Below are positions 32,695 to 43,591 of a DNA stretch of 64,000 bases, in pieces. The notes beneath the pieces are model-generated. The model had not been told where the DNA came from. It searched no databases and saw nothing but the letters and a program-made list of their open reading frames with translations. Position numbers and translations under genes: made by a program. The stretch comes from Trichoderma breve (taxonomy: Eukaryota > Ascomycota > Sordariomycetes > Hypocreales > Hypocreaceae). Each line of letters opens with the position of its first letter. Within the stretch, counting starts at the first letter, position 1. The stretch is from positions 2,046,001-2,110,000 of the forward strand of contig NC_079236.1 of the NCBI RefSeq assembly GCF_028502605.1. The letters are read 5' to 3'.

Positions 32695-33349
32695 TTTGAA
32701 CCTATATAAAAGAAGCAAACTAACGAAGGGAAAAAATGAGGGGAGTACATATAATGAGAAAAACAATGACAATATGAGCAAGCATGGGAGGAGTGTTGCA
32801 TAACAGCATGGCAATGATATATATGTATGCATGCTTTGTCGACATCTTTTTTTGCATATTTGGCAGAACATGAAATGAAATGAATGAGACGAGACAGGGG
32901 CGGAGATGAGATGAATGGATGATGATCACGTTATACGACGAATTTTTGATGGGTAGCATGCCCGGATTGCATCACACGAGATGAATAGGTTACTTCTTCT
33001 TTTTTGCTTTTTTTTCTTCCTTTTTTTATTCTTGTCTTTCTCAAGTTTATATGCCTTTACTTCTGGTTGTATAAGATTATACCCCTTTTTTTGTATTAGT
33101 ATAATTTATAATACACATCTATTTTCATATCCGTTAGGTTTACCGACCGATTCAACTATGATTCAAACAATGATCCTTTGCTGGCTTGAACAAAATTATG
33201 CAAGAAAGGGCTATACTCTCTGCTAAATAGATTCAGAGATAAATACGGTTTGTATTACATGTCTAACTGTAGTGTAGTAGCTAGATAACAGCCATTCGTC
33301 TCTTTAGATTACACGGCTCTTCTCTTCCTTGTGTTCCGGCTCCTGACAA
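32695..33349. other. Convergent intergenic region, AT-rich
   Basis: This is the 3' flanks of the BTB gene and the SDR gene. There is a T-rich run at about 32997-33030. From here to about 38.7 kb the spacers are visibly richer in A and T than in the rest of the window. No gene is seen. Confidence 0.5.
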
Positions 33350-34204
33350 TCACCATCCCTGAACAAAGCCGTCAATCGTCGTAAGCAGGAGATCTTCCTT
33401 CAGAATCTGGTCCTTCTTCGCCTTAAATTCATCGACATCCCACTCAGCCCAGACAAACCTCCCACTCAAAAACTCCGCCTCGTCAGAAGCAAGCCAAGCA
33501 AAGAACTGGCCTGCAACCTTGCCATCCGTCATGCCAGTAGGCGGCTCCAGAGCACCAGACTTGGCGAAGCCGTCGGATTTGATGCTACCGGGGTGGCAAT
33601 TGATGAATCGGACCTCTGGGTGTTCAAAGCGGATGTGTTCGAAGATTCGTGCTTGGCCCAGCTTGCTTCCCGTATAGCCTGACCATCGTTGCATTGGGAA
33701 ACGCATGTGAGTGGCAAGAGTAGAGACGTTGAGGACAATAGCACTTTTGCCTTTGGGCTTGGCTCTGAGGAATTGCTGTGTGACAGTAGCCGTGCCTAGG
33801 ATATTAATCTCAAAGCCGGTCCACCAACTCTTCAAGTTTTCTTTGATAAAGGGTCCTTCATCTGGGAAATGGCCAGCGTTATTAATCAAGACATCGGGAA
33901 CACCAAATGTCTTAATAATAAGCCCAATCTTTTCTTCGTCGGTAATATCGGCCGCAAAGGTCTCGAACACAGTATTCGGAAAAGCCTCCTCAAAGCGATT
34001 CTTAGCCTCATTGATACGCTCAAGGCTACGACCAACAAGTCCGATGCGCTGTGCGCCCGCTGCCGCAATTTCCCGCGTAATGTGTTCGCCTACGCCTCGA
34101 CCTGCGCCTGTGATGAGGAAAGATTTGCCAGTAAGTGGATTGGCTGCTACTGCCTTGGTAAGGGCATCATAGGGGCTGACGTGGGCTGTAGCGAAAGAGG
34201 CCAT
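33350..34204 (-). CDS. Short-chain dehydrogenase/reductase (SDR)
   Basis: This is a single-exon gene of 284 codons plus stop, starting at ATG 34204. A Rossmann NAD(P)-binding motif TGAGRGVG lies at residues 32-39, the structural NNAG motif at 108-111, a catalytic Ser at about 161 (NVSTLATH) and the YxxxK pair at Tyr177/Lys181 (YTGSK). All elements of a classical SDR are therefore present. The GRS triplet at 58-60 after strand beta-2 suggests a preference for NADP (inference). Substrate cannot be deduced. It opens the 33-40.5 kb block that also holds a bZIP gene, an oxidoreductase pseudogene and an MFS exporter, so a role in detoxification or secondary metabolism is plausible. Confidence 0.88.
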   Translation of the reverse strand: MASFATAHVSPYDALTKAVAANPLTGKSFLITGAGRGVGEHITREIAAAGAQRIGLVGRSLERINEAKNRFEEAFPNTVFETFAADITDEEKIGLIIKTFGVPDVLINNAGHFPDEGPFIKENLKSWWTGFEINILGTATVTQQFLRAKPKGKSAIVLNVSTLATHMRFPMQRWSGYTGSKLGQARIFEHIRFEHPEVRFINCHPGSIKSDGFAKSGALEPPTGMTDGKVAGQFFAWLASDEAEFLSGRFVWAEWDVDEFKAKKDQILKEDLLLTTIDGFVQGW

Positions 34205-35051
34205 GTTTTCTGTCTGTTAAGCTGTTTATGAGATATCTCTGTAAGTGAAGTAGTTTCTTCATCTTGTGTTGGGTTGACTTTTTATATTGTTGTCCGTAGA
34301 CAACAGCATAGCGTTTTGATTCCTGCCGCATTTGTTCAAGAGAACAGTTGCTCAACGTATTGCTAAGCTCGTGCTACCTAGAGGATTCGATAATCGCTTT
34401 CTTTCTTACAAATCATTGCAAAGGTTACAGGAATACCACGACTTGAGCGCTTTTGTTGTATCTATAATATATGGCTCTTACTCAGCCTGAACGGGATTAT
34501 GAATAAAGATGCCGATACCACCTCAAAATCAGTGAGCCTAAATATGTTAGAACAGCCACAGACAGTATTGATGTGTAATTTCATATGACAGAGCCCAATG
34601 ATGTGATTGAAACGTTAAACGAACAGTACATACAATATCAGGTTATACATGTGTTGTTATCGACTGCGTTGAAATTTGTGATGGTAAAGGGGGGAAGAGA
34701 TACGGGTTGGTTAGGCTGTGAGATGCAATTCTCAGTCAACAGATTCAGAAGTTTCCTTTAACTCTCCCTTTTAAATTGGTCACTACTTAAATACACCTTT
34801 CAGGAGTTCTAGAAAAATATGCATACTGAACTGAATGTGACCAAAGGACGGAATCAGCAAACTTGTGAGACCATCATGGTAGGCATCAAGACTAATGCAG
34901 ATTTCACCTCTTCTCACCGATATGGTCCCTCTCTAATGCAACGCACAGACGCCCGACGCCGTTTGTTCATTGTGACGCACTACTTGCATGAACCAAATTG
35001 CTTTCTCAATATCATTATCCTTCTATTTGCTGGTCAATTTCATCACAATCT
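34205..35051. other. AT-rich intergenic region upstream of the SDR gene
   Basis: No gene is supported. The only longer frame (34819-35121) overlaps the bZIP gene end and has no domain. Confidence 0.5.
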
Positions 35052-36463
35052 TTATCCAGACGGAAGAGAAGCGGCTTCGATCAAATCAGGCAAACGGTCT
35101 TTTCGATACCCAGGCCCATAGGCTAGACAATGTGACGCCTGCGTAGCTAGAAGCCGTATAAAGGTAGATTCCGAGAATCTCACAGTCTGTTTGGTTGGGG
35201 CTCGTTGAGTTGGAACTGCCGTCACTCTGCTTCCTCCCCGTGGCACGGTGGGGAAAAATACATTTGCATTGATCAGATTGGGCTTTCTCGTAGGATTTGT
35301 TTCCATCTGTGCCTCGCGTTGGTTGTCCCGTTGCTCTAGATCGATTTCGAGGACATCTTGAGTTATCCTCCGAAGTCCATGGCATAGCAAATAAGCCTCG
35401 ACGCCGCTCGCATTAAGCAGCGACTGTTGCATGCTGGAATTATGTCGCTTTGGTGTTTGGATGTCACTCAATGCATCAGAATCCACAGCTGGACTCAACG
35501 TGGGAAAACTCTCATTATCTTGGGCATTTAGGGTCTGAAACCCCGTTATGCCTAGTCGATAGGCTTCCTGCTGCCCTGGTCCAAGGAACCATCGAATGTT
35601 GAATAATAACTCATCTCTGGAGTGTAACTTGAGTGCATAGCGAAATATATCCTTAGCTGCATCTGAGCACAAAGGGTCGTTTGCCTCCAACAGAATATAG
35701 TAGACATAGTATAGGGTGGCCTGAATGATGAGTGTACTCATGGACTGAGCTACGGGATGTCCAACAACCTGGCCAAGAGTAGCCGTGTATGAAAAGGGTA
35801 GATCTTTTGTCCAACCATTTCCCAGTACATTGATAGGAGGCCCGGTAAGCTCGGGAAAAGAAGATGGAGTTGAGTCGAATTGATCAAGAAGACTCCATAG
35901 GTTGCTCGAATTCTGTGAGTTCCAAATCGGCAAAGCTGAGACTTGCTGGGATGAGCGTGTGTCCTCGACGGTCACTGCTGGCCCAACTGTCCTCTCATTA
36001 CCGGGATTCCAGGCCAGTTGCGGAGTTGGTTGACGGATGTCGCCCTGGTTTCTAGTGTCCGGAGAGTCCCACCTCGGGTCCGACGAACTTGCAGCTAAAG
36101 TGAGAAAGGTGTGGATGGAATCTTGGATCCTCTCTGCCAAGACGAGGTCCTTTTGTTTCTGATTCGACTGAATAACGTGATTCACAAGAGTGAGAAAGGT
36201 ATCCCCCATCCGGTCAACTATGTCTTCAAGTTGGGATATTCGCAGCTCACTCGCAACCTCAGTGGCTCGTTTGCGAGCTCTGAATATGCTTTGAGCCTGT
36301 CTATTCTTTTCTCTTTGGATCTACATATCAAGTAAGCTCGCACTGTTCGATTGGGTTATCAGGACACCGAATAGCACCAACGAACCTTTGCGGATGAATC
36401 GGTAACACCCCCTTCTTTCCGGGGACGCCCCTTTCCCCTCTTCGAGACCCCTCGTGCGGACAT
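35052..36463 (-). CDS. Yap-like bZIP transcription factor
   Basis: I read two exons: 36463-36386 (26 codons) and 36320-35052, giving 448 codons plus stop. The intron of about 65 nt is phase 0 with a weak donor (GTTCGT); a donor 18 nt further on would add six residues. Exon 1 encodes a RGKGRPRKE nuclear-localisation or AT-hook-like motif. Exon 2 begins with the basic region, whose core NRQAQSIFRARKR (about residues 32-44) matches the fungal Yap/Pap1 NxxAQxxFRxRK signature. A short, degenerate zipper follows (SELRISQLEDIVDRMGDTFL). The remaining 380 residues show scattered hydrophobic patches and no catalytic domain, as usual for this class. Its position between an SDR and an MFS gene suggests a local pathway regulator (inference). 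The exon 1 assignment is tentative; the exon 2 bZIP reading is firm. Confidence 0.78.
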
Positions 36464-37126
36464 GTTACGTCGAAAGGCGTGCAGTTGGATGACGGGGTGT
36501 CACTGCCGATGACGGTCAAAACAGTCAAGCATGCCGTTTTGAAGCTGAGAGACGGAACAATCATTGAGACGAAACTTTCTGACTAAAGTGGTAGAATGCT
36601 CCGGACATAGAAGATTGCTTACTTATCAGTTCCTTGTAAGCTGAACGGCTTTAAAGTTCAGATCGGCAAATTTACGTATAGCGTCCGATCGATCGAGAAA
36701 GATGGCCCACCAACCGAGATTGATAACTCTTGAACTGCATCAATCGCACCAATGGGAGCTTTTGTCATCTGTCTTATCCCAGTTTTGAAATTCGTGCTCC
36801 TCTAGGCTTTTGACGCTATTGGTTACTTAAGTTGTTTATCTCGTGCATTACAGATCCGAAGGTAGTTGATAAAGTAGCTTTTTCAGTTGTGTAGATGCTA
36901 TTACAGTTGTTACTAATATGGTGAAACTGTGAAAGTTTGGATGGCTGATTAAGTTAGAGGAATAGTAAGGTTGGTGATAACCATAATGTGGCTTACACGA
37001 GCAGGCTGACGGCGAAAGGATGTAATTTGACAATACTTTCCACACAGAAATAGACTCTACACAGACAGAAATGCTGATGAATCTTTTACAGAGCTAGACA
37101 CAACTAAATATGATCAGCTATTCACA
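36464..37126. other. AT-rich spacer between the bZIP gene and the oxidoreductase pseudogene
   Basis: I see no gene here. The missing N-terminal GroES-like half of the pseudogene would be expected in this stretch, but I could not recognise it in any frame, so it is deleted or beyond recognition. Confidence 0.5.
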
Positions 37127-37826
37127 ATGTACAAAGCCCATACAAGCCTCAGTAACAGCTGCATCGAATCTATACAACTACGCTTGCCTCAGCCTTGGGT
37201 CCCCGCAGAAGATCCCACGCCTCTCGTCATTTATGGCGCCGCTTCGTCGGTTGGAGCGTTTGCAGTGAAGCTGGTCTCTTATCAAACATCCACCCGATCT
37301 ATGCTGTCACAGGACGAGGAACAGATTTTTTGTAGAATCACTACTCGACAGTTCCAAGGGAGTTCGTGTCATCGACTATCGCAAAGGCCCTGATTTTGTC
37401 ACTGCTGAGATCCAAAGATTGGCCCCGAAGCTCGAGTATGCCCTAGATGCTATCAGTACACTTGATACGACGTCCGTCATGATTAAACTCGTGGATCCTG
37501 TCGAGGGGCGTCTCATCATGGTCCTTCCACAAGAATTACCACCGCAGGTCGCTCGTGGGATTAAGACGACTGTGTCTTTTGCACCGGCACTCTGGGAGCC
37601 AAAGGACGTCAACAGTTCCGAAGTTGAGCGCAGAGAACTCACTGCGCTAAAGTCGTTTGCATATGTGTATTTTCGCTATTTATCTGATGCTTTGGCTAAT
37701 CATCTTATATCGCATCATCCTCTTGAAGTACTTGATGGTGGATTCGGCGGGATCTCGAGAGCGCTGAAGGACCTAAGAGACGGCAAGAATAGTGCGAGCA
37801 AGTATGTTATCCGTATATCTGGGTGA
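37127..37826 (+). pseudogene. CipB-like zinc-type alcohol dehydrogenase/enoyl reductase, frameshifted remnant
   Basis: The C-terminal Rossmann half of a medium-chain, zinc-type oxidoreductase (CipB-like / PKS ER-like) is recognisable but broken. Homology first appears as SVTAASNLY at about 37149-37175, shifts frame to LRLPQPW and TPLVIYGAASSVGAFAVKLVS (nucleotide-binding motif), and is lost again after SYQ at about 37285. It continues as IHPIYAVTGRGTDF in a second register and returns after a T-run near 37325 as GVRVIDYRKGPDF to the stop at 37826. That makes at least three frameshifts of one or two bases. The N-terminal GroES-like domain is absent. The last 135 residues (LEYALDAIS, YVYFRYLSDAL, KDLRDGKNSASKYVIRISG) remain intact. 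I call it a decayed member of the local SDR-bZIP-MFS group; assembly errors in homopolymers are the alternative. Confidence 0.75.
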
Positions 37827-38713
37827 CGTGCTACTGCATCAATCCATCTTACATGGAGTAAAGAGAGAAAACATTTCGAGGAACTTATTATAGAACAATG
37901 GACACGTAAACGAGCCTCGTCACAATGCTGCAGCTCATGCTATTAAGGTGATTTTGGCCCAACGTAGAATATTGTCATCAAACTCAAGGATATGTAGCTG
38001 TGCTACTTTGATTCATCATAGTTGAAAAGCTAATAGTGCCGGTTATTAGCTAATGTGCAAAGTCGCTTGACAATCCACCTCTAAACCACGAAGAGAAAAA
38101 AAAAAGCATTTTGACAGCTGAATTATTTATAGTCTCTATATCTACTTCGCAATTCATATCTCAAAAAGCGGACATGTTAGTAAATTCCCCGACTGAATTT
38201 GTCAACCCATCCTAGCCCTCAAACTAGCAACACATCTAGCCCCAATCCCCTAAGCAGACTATCACCCACGGGGAGATATTAATAACTTTTCCGTATCTCT
38301 AAATAAACAACACACCGAGATTTATAAGCTTTTTAGGAGAAGCAAGCCTATCATCGTACGCTGTTTGCTGGCTTATATGCTTCGTGTAGATGCAGTATCC
38401 CAACTGTCGCCGAGACTGAGCCACGTAATAAGGTTGACGCCCAATTTTTTTCTCTCCGGGTTTCCACAATCTGGCATTTGACAGGCGGGATGCTTTGGAA
38501 TCTTTTGCTGTAGCTAAGCAGGACGTGGTAATTCAGTTGTTGAAGTTTTTCCATAGATTATCTAGATTTCGAGTATATGATGAGACTCATCCCGCGCCGT
38601 TCCACAGCAGAAGATAATCCCCAAGGACTGCCAGTTGCTCCAAAACTGTCCAAATTAAAGAGAAATAAGAGAAAAAATCTCCTTTATCACGTCACTCAAG
38701 ACAATCCAGGCCA
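37827..38713. other. AT-rich spacer upstream of the MFS gene
   Basis: Nothing recognisable as a gene. It is strongly A/T-biased at about 38100-38340 and is probably the promoter of the MFS gene. Confidence 0.5.
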
Positions 38714-40517
38714 ATGGATCCGCCCAAGCAAGCGGCCCCAGTCATATCAGATGGCAACACAACCGACGACACGGAAAGACAAGGGCCACTTGAAACTGAA
38801 AAGACAGTCGACACTTCGCCGCCCCTGAATCAGTCCATTTCGTCCTGGAAATGGTATTCCATCTGCGTGGGGTTGTACCTCACCGCCGTTCTATATGGTA
38901 TGACCCTGACGCGAAACAATAAAGAGATTGCCAACGTTGTCAGTAAACTAACAAAACACTCACAGGCCTAGACACTTCCATAGCAGCAGACGTTCAAGGC
39001 CCCGTTCTAGAGTCTCTAGGAGAAATCGAGAAGCTGTCCTGGGTCGGCATTGGTTTTCCAATGGGCTCTGTCGCCACCATCCTTTTACTAGGCTCTCTCT
39101 ATGGTTCCTTTGAAATCAAATGGCTTTATCTCGCGAGCATCATCCTGTTTGAAGTCGGAAGCGCGGTATGCGGAGCTGCACCGTCGATGAATGCCATGAT
39201 TGTCGGTAGAGTCGTGGCAGGAGTTGGAGGAGCCGGAATGTATCTTGGGTAAGGCAGCAAAGCCCTCAGCATATGATACGGAGTCTCAAGAGTTTTCATG
39301 CTAACAAGATTATATCATCCAGCTGCCTCCACTACATAGCCGTCTTCACCAGCCTCAAAGAACGAGCCCTTTACAACGCCCTCGTCGGCCTATGCTGGGG
39401 AACAGGCTGCATCCTCGGCCCCGTCGTCGGCGGCGCATTCGCCAGCAGCGGCGCCACCTGGCGATGGTCCTTCTACATCAACCTCGTCCTGGCCGCAGCC
39501 ACCGCGCCCATCTACATCCTCTGGTTCCCTCGCCACAATCCTCAGCCTGCAACTCCCGCAAAGGCGAAGCTCGCGGCCGTTGACTGGGTTGGAGCCGTGT
39601 TGAACGCATCTACTTTTACGCTCTTCATGGTTGTTCTGGCGTATGCTGGCACCGCCTGGGATTGGAGTTCCGGGGGTTCAATCGGTCTTTGGGTTGCTTT
39701 TGGCGTTTCTCTCGTCAGTTATGCCGTCCAGCAGGCGTTTTGCATCTTCACGACCGAGCAGAACCGGCTGTTCCCCGTCCAGTTCCTCAAACGACGTACG
39801 ATGCTTCTCCTCTACTTTACGACTGCGAGTGCCTCTGCAAGTCTCTTCGTGACGGTCTACTACGTGCCCCTGTTCTTCCAATTCACCAAGAACGACTCAG
39901 CAATCAAGGCCGCCGTACGCTTGCTCCCCTTTATAACGCTCAACGTCAGCTTCACCATGGTCTCAGGCGCCTTGCTGCCCGTGTTTGGCTATTACATGCC
40001 GTGGTACATACCCTCAGGAGCCCTCATGCTAATCGGCGGCGCACTCATGTTCGTCGTGAAACCCACCACCAGCGTCGGTGCGATATACGGATACGAGATT
40101 CTCATTGCAGTCGGCTCCGGTCTCGCGGCGCAGCTTGCCTATGCAATCGCCCCCGCCAAAGCAAAGGCGCACGAAACTTCCGCCGCCATTGGATTCATCA
40201 ATGTAGCCCAGCTGGGCTCCATCGCCATTGCGTTGGCAATCTCAGGTTCCATCTATCAAAACCTCGGATTGAGATTCCTTCGGGACGCCTTGCGCGAGTT
40301 TGACTACAGCCAGGCGGACCTCAAGTCGGCACTTGCTGGCGCCAAGTCTGTTATATTGACGCACAGCGATGCACATGTCAGGGAGCTGGCCATTGGTGCG
40401 ATTGTCAAAACCATCAGTTCGCTCTATGGTCTCGTCATTGCTGCAGCGGCTTTGACTCTGGTCAGCGCCGTGTTGATGAGACGCGAGAAGCTACAGTTGG
40501 AGGTTGCAGCAGGCTAG
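38714..40517 (+). CDS. MFS multidrug/toxin exporter (14-span DHA2-like)
   Basis: There are three exons: 38714-38897, 38966-39248 and 39323-40517, giving 553 codons plus stop. Intron 1 is phase 1 (GTATGA...ACAG) and intron 2 is phase 2 (GTAAGG, GCTAAC branch, CCAG). After a hydrophilic N terminus of about 45 residues the sequence has about 14 hydrophobic spans. Signature elements are LDTSIAADVQGPVL at the first loop, VGRVVAGVGGAG and the antiporter motif C GCILGPVVGGAF. The C-terminal half keeps YVPLFFQFTKNDSAIKAAVRLLPF and a final span followed by a short basic tail. DHA2-type members expel drugs, toxins or siderophores by proton antiport across the plasma membrane (family knowledge). Position next to a bZIP factor, an SDR and a dead oxidoreductase suggests export of a local metabolite or of xenobiotics. 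Confidence 0.9.
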
Positions 40518-41099
40518 TTTGGCCTGGCTGCTATTACATGTACTGCTTTTACAAGAAGATTGACTTAGATAACGGATTCACGTATAGATGGTATAAATTG
40601 AGAAATTTAGATTATATTTGCCCTGTTGTGTTTCGACAAGAAATAGCTAAAGCTATCTGCTCACTTCCCTCCAGAATATAAAAAAGTTCTTCCCACAACG
40701 CACCTATATGGAAAAAGAAAAAGAAAAAGAAAACGAATAGTAAAGCAACAGAAATCAGATCACCATGCAAATGTGCTCACGACGTAAAAGAGCGGCGTAT
40801 CCCCCCAATGGCAAAAGAATGTCTCAACATTTCCATTTCATACTCTCATGAACAAAAAGAAAAGAATAAAAGAAAAAAAAAACATTATTCGTTTGCTTAT
40901 TTTCTTCAAGAGTCAAATTCCTGGATAAATTCCTTAAACAAGTCGCTTCGCTCTTCTCTGATATATCAATTACTTGTCGAGGAGTCTCATAGTCCAACTC
41001 CTTCTCTCCTTTCCACTCACGGTTTGTCCTCTCGTTCTCTGCTTCATGGTATCATCTTCAACAGCCTCCTCTTTTTGCCATCATTGTCAATTAATCTCC
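40518..41099. other. Convergent intergenic region
   Basis: This is the 3' flanks of the MFS gene and the VSGD-repeat membrane-protein gene. It includes a purine run built from GAAAAA units at about 40712-40735. No gene. Confidence 0.5.
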
Positions 41100-43591
41100 T
41101 TAAACATTCCCGATTACCAACTCCTCGCGGCCAGACATGGAGTCGACAGTTAGACTCGACCTGCCATCGCCCTTGGTTCCATCGATACGTTTGATGATGC
41201 CTCCCGCCCGCGTATACTTGATATCCTTGCCTCGAATGTCCTGTGAGCCCGAGAAGGTAGTCATGGAAAACTTTCCTTCCCACGAAGCGGGATAGTTGAG
41301 TCTAAAGTCTCCACTGACGGAAGCATGGTGAGACTTGAGGTCGGTTAGTCCGTGCGGTTCCTCATCACCTCCACCGTTGGCAGCAGCAGCAGCCATGCTC
41401 GGCTTAACATCCATGTAAGGTGGCGGGGGAAGCTTGGTTAGCCGCTCGTCAGGGTGAATGATGATCCAAGGCTCGTCGTTCTTCGGTTCATCATCGTCGC
41501 GGGCAGGAGGCTCCAGTGGATCCGAGTGGCCGCCAATGCTGGCGGAAGAGTGCTTCCACAGTGGCTCAAAAACTGTCAAAGTAGTTTGACCACTCTTTGT
41601 GTCGGTCGAAATGGAGGGTGGTGAAGAGCTAGAACCAAAGATTGGTTGTAGCCTCAGTTTTTGGTCGCCAGACACCGTCTCGAATTTAGCGGTTGACGTA
41701 AAAGCCAAGTCGGCCTTAATCTCACCAGAGGCGGACGACACGCTGACGGCGTAATCTCGCGGTGGGAACCTTTCCTCGCGTTTTTTATCACTGTCATAAC
41801 CCAGGGGCTCAGTCAACTTGATGTCTCCGGAAACAGAGTCGATGTTGAGCACAGCTTGTTCAGGCTTCTTATCAGACGAGGGCTTCGGGGTGATGTCAGT
41901 CTTGATATCACCGGAAACTGTGTGAACCTTGAGAAGGTCGTATAGAGGAAACCAGCCTGTAACATCGCCACTAACAGTCTCGACGATGATACTTCGTGAG
42001 GCGAGAGTGTACGGCGCCACATCCCCCGACACACGACCCGTAGTAACATCTCCTGCGACGGTTTTGATCTGGGCATCAGTGGCAGAGCTCAGAACCAGAC
42101 CATCTCTAACAGCGACATCCAGGTGAATAGCATCAACGAGGATCGATTCGAGTGCTGCTTCACGGGGAATGGAGACGGTAATTCGAACTTGGATGCACGG
42201 CTGCCAGGAGCTGGGACTGCTCCAGGTGACCCAGCGGGGAATAACGACTTCAAATCGTTGGTCCCGCTTGTTGAACTCAACATCGACGTGAAGGCCCTGG
42301 TAGTTGGTCGTGATTTCAAGCTGAATGTCGCCAGTAGAAGAGGGGTCGACAGGCTGCAAGATGACTTCGCCGTATACATTTGGCGTGACTCCTCGGTGGT
42401 TTCCATTGTCTTTCTCAAGCGTCTGAACAATGCTGAGCTTCTTGTTGTTGCCAAAGCTGATGACCTCGTTTATTTTCGCCGACTTGTGCGGCTCACCCAA
42501 GCAGTTTCTGCTGTTCCTAGGAGGCCACGACATTGGGGGAGGGTTGTTGGTCGGAGGGGCTTTTACAGGTGACTCGTCAATGATGCCAGGCTTCTAAATT
42601 GTCTTGTTAGGTGGTCACAGTAACACGAGAATTGCAGCACCTTTACACAGATTCACTAATCCCTTGGGGAAAGAAATGACACGAGCTGAGCTCTACTCAC
42701 CTTGGGGCTACTAATGTTAATGGTGCTGCCGAAGAGGGCAACTATAATAGAAATGATGACGAGGACACCAAGGATGGTTCGAATCCTCTTCCTCGTAGTA
42801 GAAGAGTTGGTCGAGTTCCTAATCCTTCGCCACAGTGGCTCTCGAGCTCCGTTTGATGCTCCGCCCATAGACTCGGGCTGACGTGGGAGTAAGGTCTGAT
42901 TCTCTTCAGGCACACCCATAGTTTCGGCACCGGCTTGTGGGGGGGCAAAGGTCTGATAACCGGAGGACAGCGGCGAGGAAGCGGAAGGGGAGTATGCGGG
43001 AGGTGCGTCAGATGGCCGACGAACCGTATACTGTCTGGGTGCCTGGCTTGCAGGACTTGTAGGCTGAAAGGACGATATCTCCTCGTCAATGCTACGTCTG
43101 TGATGATGGCCAGAAGAGGAGGGGGATGACGACGACGCTGAAGCCGGCGTCGACTGATAATGGGTATCAAGCCGGGGATACGGCGCAACTGGGGAGGATT
43201 GAGAAGGATGGGAAGGGCTGTAGAAGCCAGCTTGGCCCTGAGCAAACGGCACGGTCTGGTGATGAGGCTGGCTATCAGTCAAAGGGGTCGACCGGCCAGC
43301 AGAGGCACTATTTATCAGCCTCTCCTCCTCAGCCTCTTTCGCCTTTGCAGCAGCTCGGTCCTCGTTCAGAGTCGGGTCCTCCACCATGACATTGGGCACA
43401 AAAGGCACGTTTGCTGATTGGCGCTGCTGCCGAACGGGAGGGGACGGCGATGACGTTGCGGCCTCTTCTAGACCGGACGACGACGCGTGGAAGTAGCCGT
43501 CAGCGGGCGACAGCGCATCCGCATCGTTCTGGTCGTCACTCCAGGGATTATCATCGCCCGAGTAAAGGTTATCGGAGTACGGGGCCGGCAT
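41100..43591 (-). CDS. Single-span membrane protein with VSGD-repeat (DUF4097-like beta-solenoid) ectodomain
   Basis: There are two exons, 43591-42701 and 42593-41100, with a phase-0 intron of 107 nt (GTGAGT...CTAAC...TTTAG), giving 794 codons plus stop. Residues 1-255 are Pro/Ser/Gln-rich and disordered, with DAPPAYSP (a PPxY-like motif). A basic patch (TTRKRIRT) precedes one membrane span at about 268-292, so the long N terminus is probably cytosolic and the rest extracellular or lumenal. The C-terminal 500 residues contain at least eight irregular repeats of T-V-S-G-D-V/I, for example ETVSGDVTG, HTVSGDIKT, DSVSGDIKL, ETVSGDQKL and ASVSGDFRL. These are characteristic of DUF4097-type right-handed beta-solenoids, which in bacteria include putative adhesins. 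No enzyme motif is present. A surface or endomembrane scaffold is inferred; no partner is known. Confidence 0.82.

Noticed and set aside
33000..38700. RIP-mutated transposon as the cause of the AT-rich region
   Set aside because: I see no C-to-T decay of any recognisable transposase or polymerase; the pseudogene shows indels rather than the transition pattern of RIP.
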